Of a stretch of DNA of 64,000 nt, positions 51,983-64,000 are shown piece after piece. A model generated the notes under the pieces. It saw only the letters and a list, made by a program, of their open reading frames with translations. It was not told the origin of the DNA and did not search any database. Where the stretch lies: positions 26,186,451 through 26,250,450 of the forward strand of contig CM067067.1 in the NCBI GenBank assembly GCA_033980235.1. The letters are read 5' to 3'. Each line of letters starts with the position of its first letter. Positions within the stretch are counted from its first letter, which is position 1. The position numbers were made by a program, and so were the translations under genes. The stretch comes from Diadema setosum. Lineage: Eukaryota > Echinodermata > Echinoidea > Diadematoida > Diadematidae.

Positions 51983-52300
51983 CTACAAACAAATGAAGGA
52001 GTTGAGGTCACTTCATGAGAATCAGTCATCAGCATCTCGATGTTGCTCCTCGTGATCAAACCTACAGTGCGAACGTCGATCTATATAAATGTCAATCGCG
52101 CCTTCAAGCAAACCAAACAAGAGGTTGCTCGCAATAATGCATTTGGTTCAGAGCCACGCACGCAGAATTAACACCAAACAATCGACTAGGCTGATTCCAT
52201 TCGGTATAAGATGAAATGCAAGACGGATCTTCGTAACCCGCGGACTGAGGGCGAATGGAAAGAAATAAGAAGAAGAAAACGAAGAAGAAGTACAAGAAGG

Positions 52301-52314
52301 GTTGCCATAGCAAC
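52301..52314. promoter_or_regulatory. RFX-type X-box GTTGCCATAGCAAC with adjacent CRE-like TGACGTC
   Basis: The 14-base imperfect palindrome fits the RFX consensus (GTTNCC-AT-GGNAAC) with one mismatch. A TGACGTC element follows at 52317-52323. X-boxes mark promoters of ciliary genes. The surrounding 52.2-52.4 kb is CpG-bearing and purine-rich, unlike the flanking DNA. No gene start can be tied to it with confidence; the 131-residue ORF ends about 700 bases to the left on the plus strand. Confidence 0.45.
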
Positions 52315-53688
52315 CGTGACGTCTGCGATCATCCATGCTGTTCTCCTGCCAAGTGCCCTCATTGAATTCGAAGGCAACAGTTTGTTTTGCTGTATAGTGT
52401 AAGACTCTCGTGTCAGTAGTTTCTATATAGGGTGGCACACAACAGTGACAGATCATGCTGACACACCTGATGCTATTGACGAGTCATTTAGAAGGAGAGC
52501 CTTTGAATGTGTCGCCAACATAGTGGCTAAATAATGCTTCCATGTTGGGTGGATACTGAGAATGACTTTCATGCAAAATGAAGGAGGATGACACACACAA
52601 TGATAAACAGGGTTTCAAGTTCTCTTCTCGTATATTTTATCACTATATAGATGATGAATGGAGGTTTGAATCATCGATTAATTCCCGCATATCATTCTGA
52701 GCGGCCCACCTAGAATCATCTGCTCATCAACGACTTAACACGTGCACATGCACACTCGAACAGGCACAATAACATAGGATGCTATCAATACGGTGCTATA
52801 CAGTTTAAACTATCAGCGAATAAAATGGATGACAGCAGAGAAGCTAAATAGGACTACAAGACTGAGTGCAATCATACAGCGCCACAGTCTTATGATTCGA
52901 TCAGTAGCTCATCTGCAGATCACCTTTCAGCTTATGTTTTCGTCAGATTTTCCTTTATTCATTTTACGAATTTTGTGACCGTATTATCTCTGAAATGAAA
53001 TATCACATTAACATAAAATTTCCAGCTTTGCTTGGCCTTGGTCAGAAATAGAAACATCCCCCCTCCCCTTGTCAGCTTGATCACTAAGCCGTGACGTCCT
53101 CCAGACGCCATTTTGCGAGATCACATAATTTACATAATAACTTACCATTTTACGTATTTATGCTTGCGAGTTGGAACGCACTATAATATCTATTAATTAT
53201 GCAGACAAGTCGGACTTCATGTACCATCGTTTTAGCTATGCCTACCCCTTTCCCGGCATTGAATCTTCAACGAAATCATATATTTCCAAAAGTGTCTATG
53301 TTATGTTCATATAACAATGACGTGTTCATGTCATATGCATGTATCGTGTGTTTTCCTCGAAAATAAAGTTCCAAGGAAAAGGATTTTGTATATACAAATC
53401 ATACAAATTCACACTCATTTCATTGGAAAGTGTGGAGGACGCTGTCACTGGCATTTCCAAACATTACTAATGCTTGTATGGCAAAATTTAACGCAAAGTT
53501 GATTGTAATGAAAAAAAAAAAAAAAAAAAAAAACAAGAGAAAGAACTGTCCCATCAAAGTGGGGCAAAAGAAAATCAGCCCAGCTTTCAGATGTTAGACC
53601 TGCAAGCATGTATAATAGTCACAGCAAAACATTCAATTCAGAGGTATCTGCTGATTATAATGATAAAGTCTAAAACTTTCCCATTGTG

Positions 53689-53997
<309 letters not shown>

Positions 53998-55385
53998 ATT
54001 AATTTTTGGTTGTCTCTCTGTATAGAGTATTTCTGTTCTTGGATAAATATATTGTTATTCATATTTTAATATGTAACGGTGGTGGGAAGCATATTTCAAG
54101 TTTTAGTCGTGGAAAATAAATTATTCAATTCAATTCACTTATCATAATTATCATCAGCATATTGATCAATATCGATATAATGATTATAACAACTCCCCTG
54201 CCTGTAAAGCGTTATCATTTTCAACTTCATCATTCCTACTCCGAGAATGAGCTATTTCGAAGGCATCATTCCTCATTGTGTAATTGATTTAAAAGCTAGA
54301 ACTTTGGAGGATGGTTCGTGTAAAAGTCAATTGGAAACCTGATAAGACAAAGACAAATTACATCATCTCACGAAATGGAATAATGACAAAATTTGACAGA
54401 TAGAAGAACAATTTTTATGCTGCAACATTTTGCCCCCTCAAGCATCGTGAAGTTTTTCGTTTATTTGCTGCTAGTAAATTATCTACATGAGGTTAGCTGA
54501 AAGAGAGAGACTTCTTATTTCTTTCGACGCAGATAGTATTACACTGTAAATTTTAACTATATTTTCACTATGCTTTTACCATATGAAGGTTTGGGTCTAC
54601 CGTCAATTCTGGTATAATTCTAAATTCACATCGGTGAAATCATTACGATTTTTAACGAGTATTAACAAATAAATGTTTTTAACATATTACGGCTGATTAT
54701 TTCCACAATAACAGCTCAGTGTGTATGAATTTCAAACGGGATTTATAGGCCACAAAGTTCTCATGGGAATGACTGCAACATTTGAGAAAGTAAGGAATGA
54801 AACATCCCTGAAAATACGACTAAGCCATATTTCATTATTGAATCAAAGCGGCCTATAGCTAATTACTGAGAGGAGAGCTTGGGTAGCAGTTTAGCCGTTT
54901 GCATGAATCATGCACTTACGAAAGATAACGGAGTCTACCGGACGCTTAAACGCCCACCTGGTTACAGCATTGTGAAAGAACGAATGCCACTCACTTTAGC
55001 TCACACGTGGAAATCGGAGTACGATTGAGAGTCAAAATCTTTAATTCATGATAACTACACTTCTGTACCATGCCCACGCACGTAATCTAATATAAACGAA
55101 AAAATCCGAACAAGACTGATTTTATGAAATCATATAATATTACACACTGGAGTCGACTGACATTATGCTCATTAAGAAGGAAAAACCTCTAGTCAAATGT
55201 ATGGAAAAAAGAGAGAAAAGTATCGCAAAAGACAGCAAAAACTGCAATAGCAGCAACTATAAACAAATCAGGTAAGATGAGTGTTTCCTTCCGGACGCAT
55301 GTAAATGATGCCTGATTTATGTCCACCGCAGGAAAAATAGATTGGAAAGATGTTATGAAGTGTGAGATTCTTTTTTTTTTTCTGT
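53998..55385. other. Unassigned AT-rich DNA
   Basis: Unique-looking sequence between two microsatellites. A tail-like ATAAATTATTCAATTCAATTC occurs at 54.12 kb. I see no gene. Confidence 0.5.
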
Positions 55386-55480
55386 CACCGATGATAATGA
55401 CAATGACGATGACGACAACGACAACGACGACAGCAGTGATGATGATGATGATGATAATGATAATTATAATGATGATGATG

Positions 55481-55535
<55 letters not shown>

Positions 55536-55547
55536 AATTAATAATGA

Positions 55548-55588
<41 letters not shown>

Positions 55589-55625
55589 ATAATAATAATA
55601 ATAACAATAATAATTCCAGTAGTGG
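55386..55625 (+). repeat. Compound trinucleotide repeat (GAC/GAT/TAA/CTA)
   Basis: Successive blocks of GACGAC, GATGAT, AATAAT, CTACTA and AATAAT on the plus strand. Each block has a different unit, suggesting stepwise slippage plus point mutation. Confidence 0.9.
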
Positions 55626-55932
55626 TATATTAACAGTAGAAGTAACATCATTGTTACTCTCATTGTCACTATCGATCTTTATAATTATTGTCATAACAAT
55701 GATGATGACAAAAATGCACACTACGTGTACAAATACACATTTACCAGTCTATTGGCTCTGAATATTGAATGAGGTTCTTTCGATGGTTTGGTTTCTTCAT
55801 CAGGAACAAGCAGCTTGCAAGTTTATGAACCATATCAAAACATCCCGCGATTTATTTTATTTTGATCAATCGACAGAAAGTTTCTTCTTGAAACTAACCT
55901 ATTGGACTTTTTCCCCGCGGACTGGACAATGT

Positions 55933-55933
<1 letters not shown>

Positions 55934-56019
<86 letters not shown>

Positions 56020-56040
56020 AACACACAAACACTCACACAC
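55934..56040 (+). repeat. (AC)n microsatellite, about 105 bases
   Basis: CA dinucleotides interrupted by a few CAAA units. Confidence 0.95.
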
Positions 56041-56419
56041 AGTCATATCATCACACAGAGATAAACACAAACCCTCATGCACGCGACACATACGTTTAAA
56101 AAAACGTTTTTGAAACTTCACGATCACATCAGCATGAATTTACGACTATTTTTTTTTCTTCCGGAATACAAAATCATACTGAGTTTGCAACTGGGTCATA
56201 TCAAGGCCTTGAACAAGAATATTAGCATTCAGAGTAATCATGCCCTAACTATTAGTAAGCCTACTGGTATTATGCGTATAATATTCTTTAGATTCAGCAC
56301 ACCTTTCTTACGTGCCTGGACAACCTACATTTCAGTAGGTCACTTTCTAATTATTATATCATTTAGATGATCGTTGACAAATCTATTTGATTTAGAAGGG
56401 CCTGAAGCTTAGCAGCCTC

Positions 56420-56530
<111 letters not shown>

Positions 56531-56969
56531 CTTCAATTATTGCTCCCTCAATTCAGAAAAAAACCAATAATAACATCACGTTATCAATACTATGCAGTTG
56601 AAAACTCACACAAGTTTTTTCAACAGCTGCACTTTTTTTTTTTAACAAATTTGCATAATTATGGTTGCCTAGTTATTTTCATTCAAACGGAATTGAATTG
56701 CTCTAATTTCAGGAAGACTTCCTCTGACTAAGCGTAGTCAAATCTGTCAAAAGCTTTCAATACAAGGGAAACGGGAAACGGTAAAACTTCCACATGAATA
56801 TTTTCTATCCACTCTGATAATGATATTCTTCTTATCTCGAGTGGACTATGATACAATTCTTTGGCGTTGTCTGATTCCTAAAAAGATGTTAAACTCATTC
56901 AGTAGATAAGGAGGAAAATTCGATGGACAATACATTTTCTTAAAGCGAAATTGGTTACAGTTCTGTGTT

Positions 56970-58660
56970 TCGAAGTTTGTTTATTCCGAAGGTCCGTTAA
57001 TCCGAAAATGGATTGAAAGTAGCTATATGGTATTGCTATAGGTGATTCCACTATATTACATCATTCTCCCAAAACTTCTACAATACATCCTGACAATGTG
57101 TGACGACAGTTAAACATGATTGGACACACCTTTCTTTGACTCTCGACCTTTGACCCCTCTGACCAAATTTTTCTCTACAGAAGCATTGTACACTGATGCA
57201 TGTATCTAACTATACATGTACCAAATTTAACTAAAATGCATGAAGTGAGTAATTTGCAAGGTATGAAAAAATAGTGTAATTTTAGCATTTTACCACGACC
57301 TTTGACCCAAAGATCCAAAACTTTCCCTGGGGAATCTCAATCTGGTAAGGCATGTACTAATTTAGCTAAGTGTATGAAGTGGGTAATTTCCAAAGTATAG
57401 TTCTTTTATTCATTTTCGGATTAATAAACCTCAGGAACAAACTTTTTCTTCATTTTTCGGATGAAAGAACCTTCGGAAAAGCGAACCATTGGAATAACGA
57501 ACCTCATTTCATTTTCGGACTCACGAACCTTTGGAATAACGAACCTCATTTAAGTTTTTGATATATGAACCTTCAGAATAGCGTCACAAATTTCCAGATT
57601 AAACAACTCTATTCACTTTCGGATTAACGAACATCTTGATCTTGGTATAATACGAAATTTGTGTGCTTCGGAATAACAAAGCTTACTTCATTTTCGGATT
57701 AACGAACCTTCGGATTAACGAACCTTCGGATTAACGAACCTTCGGATTAACGAAGATCGCCCGTAAAATCAACCGGACCGGCAGTTTCAGCGATTACAGT
57801 TTGTCATTCCAAAGGTTCGTTAATACAAAGGCGTCTGTTGAGAATGAGAAGGGCGTTAAGTTGTCCCGAACACTATGGGTTTAGAGGCAACTTAACGCCC
57901 TTATCATTATCAACCGACGATTTGTCTGATTAATAGGGTCGTTAATCCCAAACTAAAAGTTCATATTCCGAAGGCTCGTGACTAGCACGTAGCTTCCTTT
58001 CATTTTCGGATTAACGAACCCTATCTATTTTTGGACTAACGAACCTTCGGAACAACGAACTTCATTAATTTTCATCTAAACGACCCTTCGGAATAACACA
58101 CCTTCGGAATAATGAACCTTTGGAATGGCGTAACAATTGTTCGAATTGAACAACCCGATTCATTTTCGAATTAACGCACATCTTGGTTTACGGAATTTGA
58201 GTGTTTCGGAACAACTAACATTATTTCATTTTCGGGTTAACGAACCTTCGGAATGACGAACATAGCACACAATATCACCCGGTAGTTTCACCGGACAGTT
58301 TGTTGTTCCGAAGGTTCGTTATTCCGAAGTATTGTTAACCGAAAATGAAATATAAACTTCGCTATTCCGAGGATTCGTTGATCCAAAAGTGATATAAGGT
58401 TAGCAATTACGAAGGCTCGTTAATTAGTAGGCATCATTGTACACACCTTCTTTTCATTTTTGGATAACGATCCTATGGAATAACGAACCTTACTTTATTT
58501 CGGATTAACGGTCCTTCGGAATAACTCCACAATGTTCGGATTAAAAAACTCTTGTTCATTTTCTATCACCGAACATCTAGGTATAGGGAATATGTGTGTT
58601 TCCGAATAACAAACCTATTTCATTTTAGGATTTACGAACTTTCGAAATAACGAATATCAC
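56970..58660. repeat. Scrambled array of TTCGGATTAACGAA-type words
   Basis: About 1.7 kb built of variants of CATTTTCGGATTAACGAACC and TTCGGAATAACGAACC, present in both orientations (for example inverted at 56.98, 57.83 and 58.31 kb, direct at 57.42-57.75, 58.00-58.25 and 58.44-58.64 kb). Spacing is irregular, so this is neither a simple satellite nor a CRISPR array. The words are close to self-complementary (TTCGTTATTCCGAA). No ORF is maintained. Confidence 0.85.
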
Positions 58661-58879
58661 CCGTTTCTCCTGCACTCAGACTCAAAGTGGAAGAAGATGA
58701 ATCGTTACTCTACAAACCTCAGCAGCAAAAGGGAAACAAGTGACGAATAAACCAAATCTTAGTTTCCAATATTTGAGATGTTTGAGATCTGCCAACCTTT
58801 TGAGTGGAAGAACAAAAAAAGAAAAAAAAAAACAGAAAAAAGAAGAAGAAGAAGCTAGAATTATCACTGAAGGTGACTA

Positions 58880-59941
58880 ATACCCCGCCCCCAGTGTTGC
58901 TTTAGAGTATGTGATGTCATGAGGGCAATGACGTTAATACCAAGTTTGTGCACTTGTCGAATTGGAAACAGAATAATTTTAGTTTACTGTACAATTACAG
59001 AGTTGACACTGAATTCCACAAGGTTTGGGTAAAAAGTGTGGTTACCATGGCAATGCATTGTCTGATACAAACACAAGGGACATTTTGCATAACTACACTT
59101 AAAGACCATCATACACAACAAATTTGACCTTCATAGCTTGAATGGTTTATTTCGATACAAAAATGAGTAGTTACCATGGCAACACATTTTCCTTAAACTA
59201 ACACATTGGTGTCTTGCAAAACTGCACTTCTAGATCATGATACATACTAAATTTGACTTTTATTGCTCGAATGATGGAAAAGTTATTCGATCTGTAAGGT
59301 TTTGGTAAAATTGTGGTTACCATGGCAACGGTTTGTGTGACAAACAAAAAAATTATGTGTTCCATATCTATACCTCAAGGCCATAATGCCTACCAAATTT
59401 GGTTTCAATTGCTTGAAAACTGTGGAAGTTGTTCACTCCACAAGATTTTGAAGAAAACATGCGGTTACCATGGCAACGCTTTGTCAAGTACAAACACAAA
59501 GAGTGTCTTTCCTAACTACACCTATAGATCATCATTTATTTATTTATTTATTTATTCAGTCTTTTTTCAAAAGGGTAGCTCCATCAGTAGGCAGGTACTG
59601 TTCTTACTGGGGGGGGGGGGGGCCTGGTATCATAGATACCAATTTTGAAATTGATTGCTTAAATACTATGGAAGTTATTCAATCCACAAGGTTTTGGTAA
59701 AATTAAAGTTACCATGGCAACGCATTGTCCGACAAACACAAAAAACATGTCTTGCACATCTATACCTCAATATCATCATTTACCCTAAGTTTCATTTAAA
59801 TTGCTTCAAAACTGTAGAAGGAGTTCGCGACGCAAGATTTTGCAACAGACCGACCGACCGACCGCCCGACCGACCGCCCGCCCGACCAACATCACGGTGA
59901 TTCCTATATACCCCCTTCACACTACGTGTGGCGGGGGTATA
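58880..59941. mobile_element. Helitron-like non-autonomous element (HINE/pearl-like), about 1.06 kb
   Basis: The left end ATACCCCGCCCCCAGTG is mirrored by GGCGGGGGTAT at the right. Five diverged core units of about 145 bases each carry GTTACCATGGCAA(C/T); they start at 59041, 59170, 59316, 59464 and 59708. A tetranucleotide tract (GACC/GCCC)n follows at about 59847-59885, and then a 3' terminal hairpin (59907-59941). The order tandem core, ACYG-type microsatellite, hairpin matches what is described for pearl elements of bivalves and related Helitron-associated elements. The fourth-to-fifth unit interval is about 100 bases longer because of an insert (about 59.53-59.63 kb) containing TTTATTTATTTA and a G run. 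Confidence 0.65.
59907..59941. other. Terminal hairpin of the Helitron-like element
   Basis: TATACCCCC pairs with GGGGGTATA, and inside this CACAC pairs with GTGTG around a three-base loop, with a two-base mismatch between the two stems. A hairpin near the 3' end is the usual Helitron terminator signal. Confidence 0.7.
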
Positions 59942-60146
59942 AAAAGAGAAAGAAGTGAGACGAAGTAAAGATGACATTATATCGCACTGGCGTCAATGTA
60001 TCTTTAAAGATACATCATTACAACGAAGAAAGAGAGAGGGAGACAGGGGAGGTGAGAGAGGGAGAGGGAAAGACGTTCTTTGTCACTTATGACACTAGAA
60101 GTGTGGATATACATACAGGTATATATGTATATATGCATATATCTAT

Positions 60147-60306
<160 letters not shown>

Positions 60307-60419
60307 GCATATATAATATGTATATACATGATCAAGGATGGCTCATTCCAGAGTCGTGCTACTTTGTTGTGCATGAATTCCATCCATCCAAAACGCGCAC
60401 AAAACATGTCTCAAATTTG

Positions 60420-63400
60420 ACCACGTGGACAACAGTACAGTAAGAGCAAATACAAATCTAGCAAAGATTTTGTGAAGTCACTTACAGAGTAATATGAATG
60501 CCTTAGAAAATATGAAACCATAACACACACCCACACACAAACAATCTGTACTCAATATGAATATTAAGATGTCACAGCTGCTGTCGAGTTTTCTGACCTC
60601 AACCAAGGTGCATACAGTCTTTATTAATAATCCATATCATCTCTGTGTAATTATACATCATACTTTCTGTTGCTATTGTAGTTGTTTTTTCCTTGCTTGC
60701 TTCTTCCGTGACAGGCAGTCTTTTTCCCGCATCATGTGCTTACGGAGGACGCAAAGAGCAATTCACATTTCACAACCACAAATACCAACAGTTGAATCAT
60801 GTTTTACCTATAGTTCACAATCTAATTTTTCATAGAGTTTTTAAACAAGAGAAATGAAAACAATACAAATCAGAACATGATATCTAGGTGATGAGTATAT
60901 AATGCAATGATAATGATATATTTCTTAAAGTTTGCAATTTCATGGTCACACTGGATAATACAATTTTACACCAGTGTAATGATAATCATGTAGAATGAAG
61001 AATATATCAGTATATGTTCACTCATACACATATTTGCACACACACAGACACACACGAGCACGCACGCACACCTGCACATACACGCACAATCATATACGTA
61101 TATATATATATATATTCATTTATTTATATACTTTACCCATTATGTAACAAGTCTAATCATATAATCATGAAGTACCTATGGAAGAATTATGATCTGTTTG
61201 ATAAGATTGTATTCCTGATACCCATCATGCATCACACGTCTTCCCTCTGATGACATTGACAAACAACATACAAAGGACACTTTAAAAAGAAAAGCATATC
61301 CACAAACCATCTTATGCACACCAGAGTGTAACAATACTTTGAACAATCAAATAAAGTTTGCTTGACTGACAGCAACAGATAACTTGTATAAAATCATAAT
61401 TCTGCTATAAAAATCACATGATTCATGATTATCTACAAAGTGGGTTTACAGAATGCGCACAATGTGCTGTTGATATCTTCTTGAATACTTTAGTCACTTA
61501 CATAGGCATGGTAATGGTGCAAGTTTTACTTTGAGACAAAAAACAAAAAGACACAAAGCTCGACATCAACATTTCAGACCTTTTGTCAGGGTGAATTCAA
61601 TGCATGCTTTCTATACAGTACTTTGATGCCATTCTACTGTTCAAACCACTATCACACATTTTGTAAAGGGGAGGCAATATTTTAACAGTTGGCAGGGAAA
61701 AATGAAGAGGTAAAATTGAAGTTTGACAGGAAAATACACAACATATACAAGCTAAACCACAGGAGGTGAACATGAGTAAACTGTTTTCCTTGAAGGCTGC
61801 CCTCTTATGGCAAGCACTATGGAGATTTTGAACAGATTGAACTGGGGGTTAAAAGCACTGCATGAGCTGGTAATTTGCTCTGTTCCACCGCAAAACGCTG
61901 ATTGATGGTCAAATGTTACATTGAACAAAAACCAAAGAGATAACCTACAAATTCATGGAATATAAGAAGAAAGCTGAGGAATCATTTTCCCCCATTTCTC
62001 TCATAACCTTGACACGTCACTGGTCACATGCATAGACATTTAATACACGTGTAGAAGAAACTAGGAGGCCTTGCTAATGAAGGGTTATGACCCTTCAATA
62101 AAGGAGCTCTAACATTCTTCTAAAAGGGGAACACTAGATATGGATGAGGTTACATGTGCCCTTTCCCATTTCGATATGAATTAGACACCACAGTTGAAAG
62201 TATAAAACAAATCTACACAAGAAACTAAGTAACATGACTCTAACACTGTAATCAAGGTGCCAACACTTGAATAATATATGTATGCACATTTGTAGGGGTT
62301 AGAAAATATCAGGTTATTCAAAAAGCATGGAATGACTTGATACAAAAATAGCACAGAATGTAAGCCTCCAGTCCTTTGACATTTCCACAGCTTGTGCAGT
62401 GATTTCGATATCTACAATGTCATTAAGTTACACGTTGTCTAATCAATTCTAAATGGACAATGAAAAGACGCTACATAGCATGGCATCACAGCTTGTATAC
62501 AATACTGAAACATACCAACAGCTTGCATTTTCAATGTGGCACGTCCACACACAGAACATCTACCTCTTGTACATGGCTTACTGTATTTTGCCCCGTGCAG
62601 ATTGATCAAAGTAAGATATTTTCTTTCTTTCATATTCCATTTTTCAAAGGTTAATATGCAGTTTACAAATATAAAATGTGTAAAATCATAACCACAATAA
62701 CAACTTTCCACCTGATATTGTTTTTTTTTTTTAATTTTAATATTCTTAAAAATACAAATAACTGGTACTCCTCGACACAAGTTTTTGCAGTACTTTAAGC
62801 TGTCCATCCTGGACCATTCAAGCAATCTACATATGTATAGCAAACATGATTATCAACAGGAATGACACCCATACCACCCCATCAAGAATATATGGTATAT
62901 AAAGAGAGTCATAGTAATTACAAAACATAGTCTAAAAATGGTGGTTTAAAACAAGTACAAAGCACATAGGTGGGGGAGATAGAAATATAGAACAAAATGG
63001 ATAAAATATGGGAGAGTGAGAAAAGGAAAGGGAGAGAAACCAAAAGAGACTTCGGAGAATGATTAAGATCGTGCTACTTGTCCACAACTATGAAAAATAT
63101 CATGAACTGTCAATCAATACAGTAGCCCTCCTTTGCATATCATAACAAGGATGCCAAAACAACAACAAATATCTGTACACCTTCAATTCTCCTTGAAGCT
63201 TTAAAAAAATATCACTACATTGTATATCTAAAAGCAGTAAAACCAACAAATCTGACTTACATTATTGTATCTCAAAGGGACTGGAAGAAGCTTCAACCAC
63301 TTCGACGAAAATTTTGTAAGCAAGGACCTTTTTCCTCACTGATGTCAGTTTGGTGCCCACTCTACATTTCATGGGAAACTTGATAATTGACATGATTTTT

Positions 63401-64000
63401 CATGCAAATTTCCATATAAGTGACCAAATTATAACATTACAGATAGATCGATGAAGATAAAAAATGCAGAATGAAAAATGAATAACAAATGAATGTGTAT
63501 ATCAGGTTGGTACTGCTGTCTTCTCTAAACACACACGTTCACACAAATGAAAACCAAATATAATCCATTACAAATTTTATGATTCAACATTTCCTCAGCA
63601 ATTTTCATGCCTGCTCTGCTTACAGAGCATCTTTTCTCACATAATCGGCTACAAATAAACAATGTTTAAAATATTTTTGGTGATTTTTCTCACAATAACA
63701 ACCAGGTTCTCTGAGTTAAATATGAGAAATATTAACTGGATACATACATCTCTATGCAAACTACATTGTACTAATGAAAGTTGACTGGATGAGGATTTTA
63801 TACAAAGGAGGGCCACTTTACCCTTTGTTTTCTTTCTTTTTTTTTCCTGGTTGAGACATCCACCACAGAGTAACAGGTTTTTCAAGCGAAGATTGAATTT
63901 TGCGAGATAAGACAAATACCATTATTAACATTATAAATCATGTTCATGACCAAAACACAAATTGCTTTTTCCTAGAAAAACTAACACAAAAGAAGAATCA
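60420..64000. other. No gene recognised at the right end of the window
   Basis: AT-rich DNA with short AC and TA tracts near 61.02-61.12 kb. Open frames are short and have intron-like composition. An AATAAA lies near 61.35 kb on the plus strand and TTTATT words near 61.11 kb on the minus strand. It could be intron, 3' UTR of a neighbouring gene, or intergenic. Confidence 0.5.

Larger units (their letters stand above)
51602..53688. other. Unassigned DNA between the 131-residue ORF and the ATT repeat
   Basis: No supported coding sequence. It contains the X-box at 52301, the purine-rich GAAGAA stretch before it, and a 23-base poly-A run near 53.51 kb. Confidence 0.5.

Noticed and set aside
54090..54150. 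LINE-like tail ATAAATTATTCAATTCAATTC
   Set aside because: Suggestive of a retrotransposon 3' end, but no body of an element is recognisable upstream.
56970..58660. CRISPR-like appearance of repeated TTCGGATTAACGAA words
   Set aside because: Repeats vary, occur in both orientations and have irregular spacing with no unique spacers; the DNA is clearly eukaryotic.
61550..61620. Minus-strand motif CCTGACAAAAGGTCTGAAATG resembling 3' remnants of Penelope- or LINE-type elements
   Set aside because: Only about 50 bases match my memory of such repeats and no coding remnant is next to it, so it is too weak to annotate.
62439..62843. 134-codon minus-strand frame with a CSVCGRATL patch resembling a zinc knuckle
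   Set aside because: The rest is AT-driven Lys/Ile/Phe sequence, there is only one CxxC pair, and there are no splice or start signals of note.

Overview
This is a window of animal nuclear DNA, AT-rich, with small exons in very long introns and a dense load of short inverted-repeat transposons and microsatellites. Nothing prokaryotic is present: no operons, no rRNA, no CRISPR. The repeat content, the intron sizes and the recognised gene fit a marine deuterostome, most likely a sea urchin. That species call is an inference from family resemblance, not a database match.

The one gene I can identify is on the minus strand. Four exons (44290-44364, 43961-44057, 26153-26200, 19678-19740) join in a single open frame with good splice sites and encode the first 94 residues of a PEA3-subfamily ETS transcription factor (orthologue class ETV1/ETV4/ETV5). 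The signature DGFYDQQVP motif, the acidic activation helix ELFHDLDLLQEEWLAD and a VPDF motif appear in the family's order, with phase-1 introns around the 48-base activation-helix exon. The rest of the protein, including the DNA-binding ETS domain, is not visible and should lie to the left of position 1. One weak candidate exon sits at 7204-7276. The gene fills about 1-44.4 kb, and most of that is intron.

The introns (1-43.9 kb) hold many non-autonomous DNA elements with terminal inverted repeats. They include three copies of a 385-base element, two copies of a roughly 540-base fold-back element, a GC-rich 332-base element, a 1.44-kb element with a CpG-rich core and a nearly perfect 1.03-kb palindrome, plus more than twenty runs of nine or more G or C.

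Around 44-45.1 kb the DNA becomes CpG-rich; this is the presumed promoter and 5' region of the PEA3 gene. From 45 to 64 kb the window is upstream or intergenic. It contains giant microsatellites (TG, AC, TA, ATT), a possible intronless 131-residue gene at 51206-51601, an RFX-type X-box at 52301, a palindromic insertion with a tRNA-like pol III promoter at 50280-50654, 1.7 kb of scrambled TTCGGATTAACGAA-type repeats at 56.97-58.66 kb, and a Helitron-like (HINE/pearl-like) element at 58880-59941. That element's tandem core carries five RFX-like palindromes. I found no convincing gene in 60.3-64 kb.

No new multi-gene system is evident. The most interesting items are the three COP1-type VP degron motifs at the N-terminus of the PEA3 factor and the RFX-site array carried by the mobile element.
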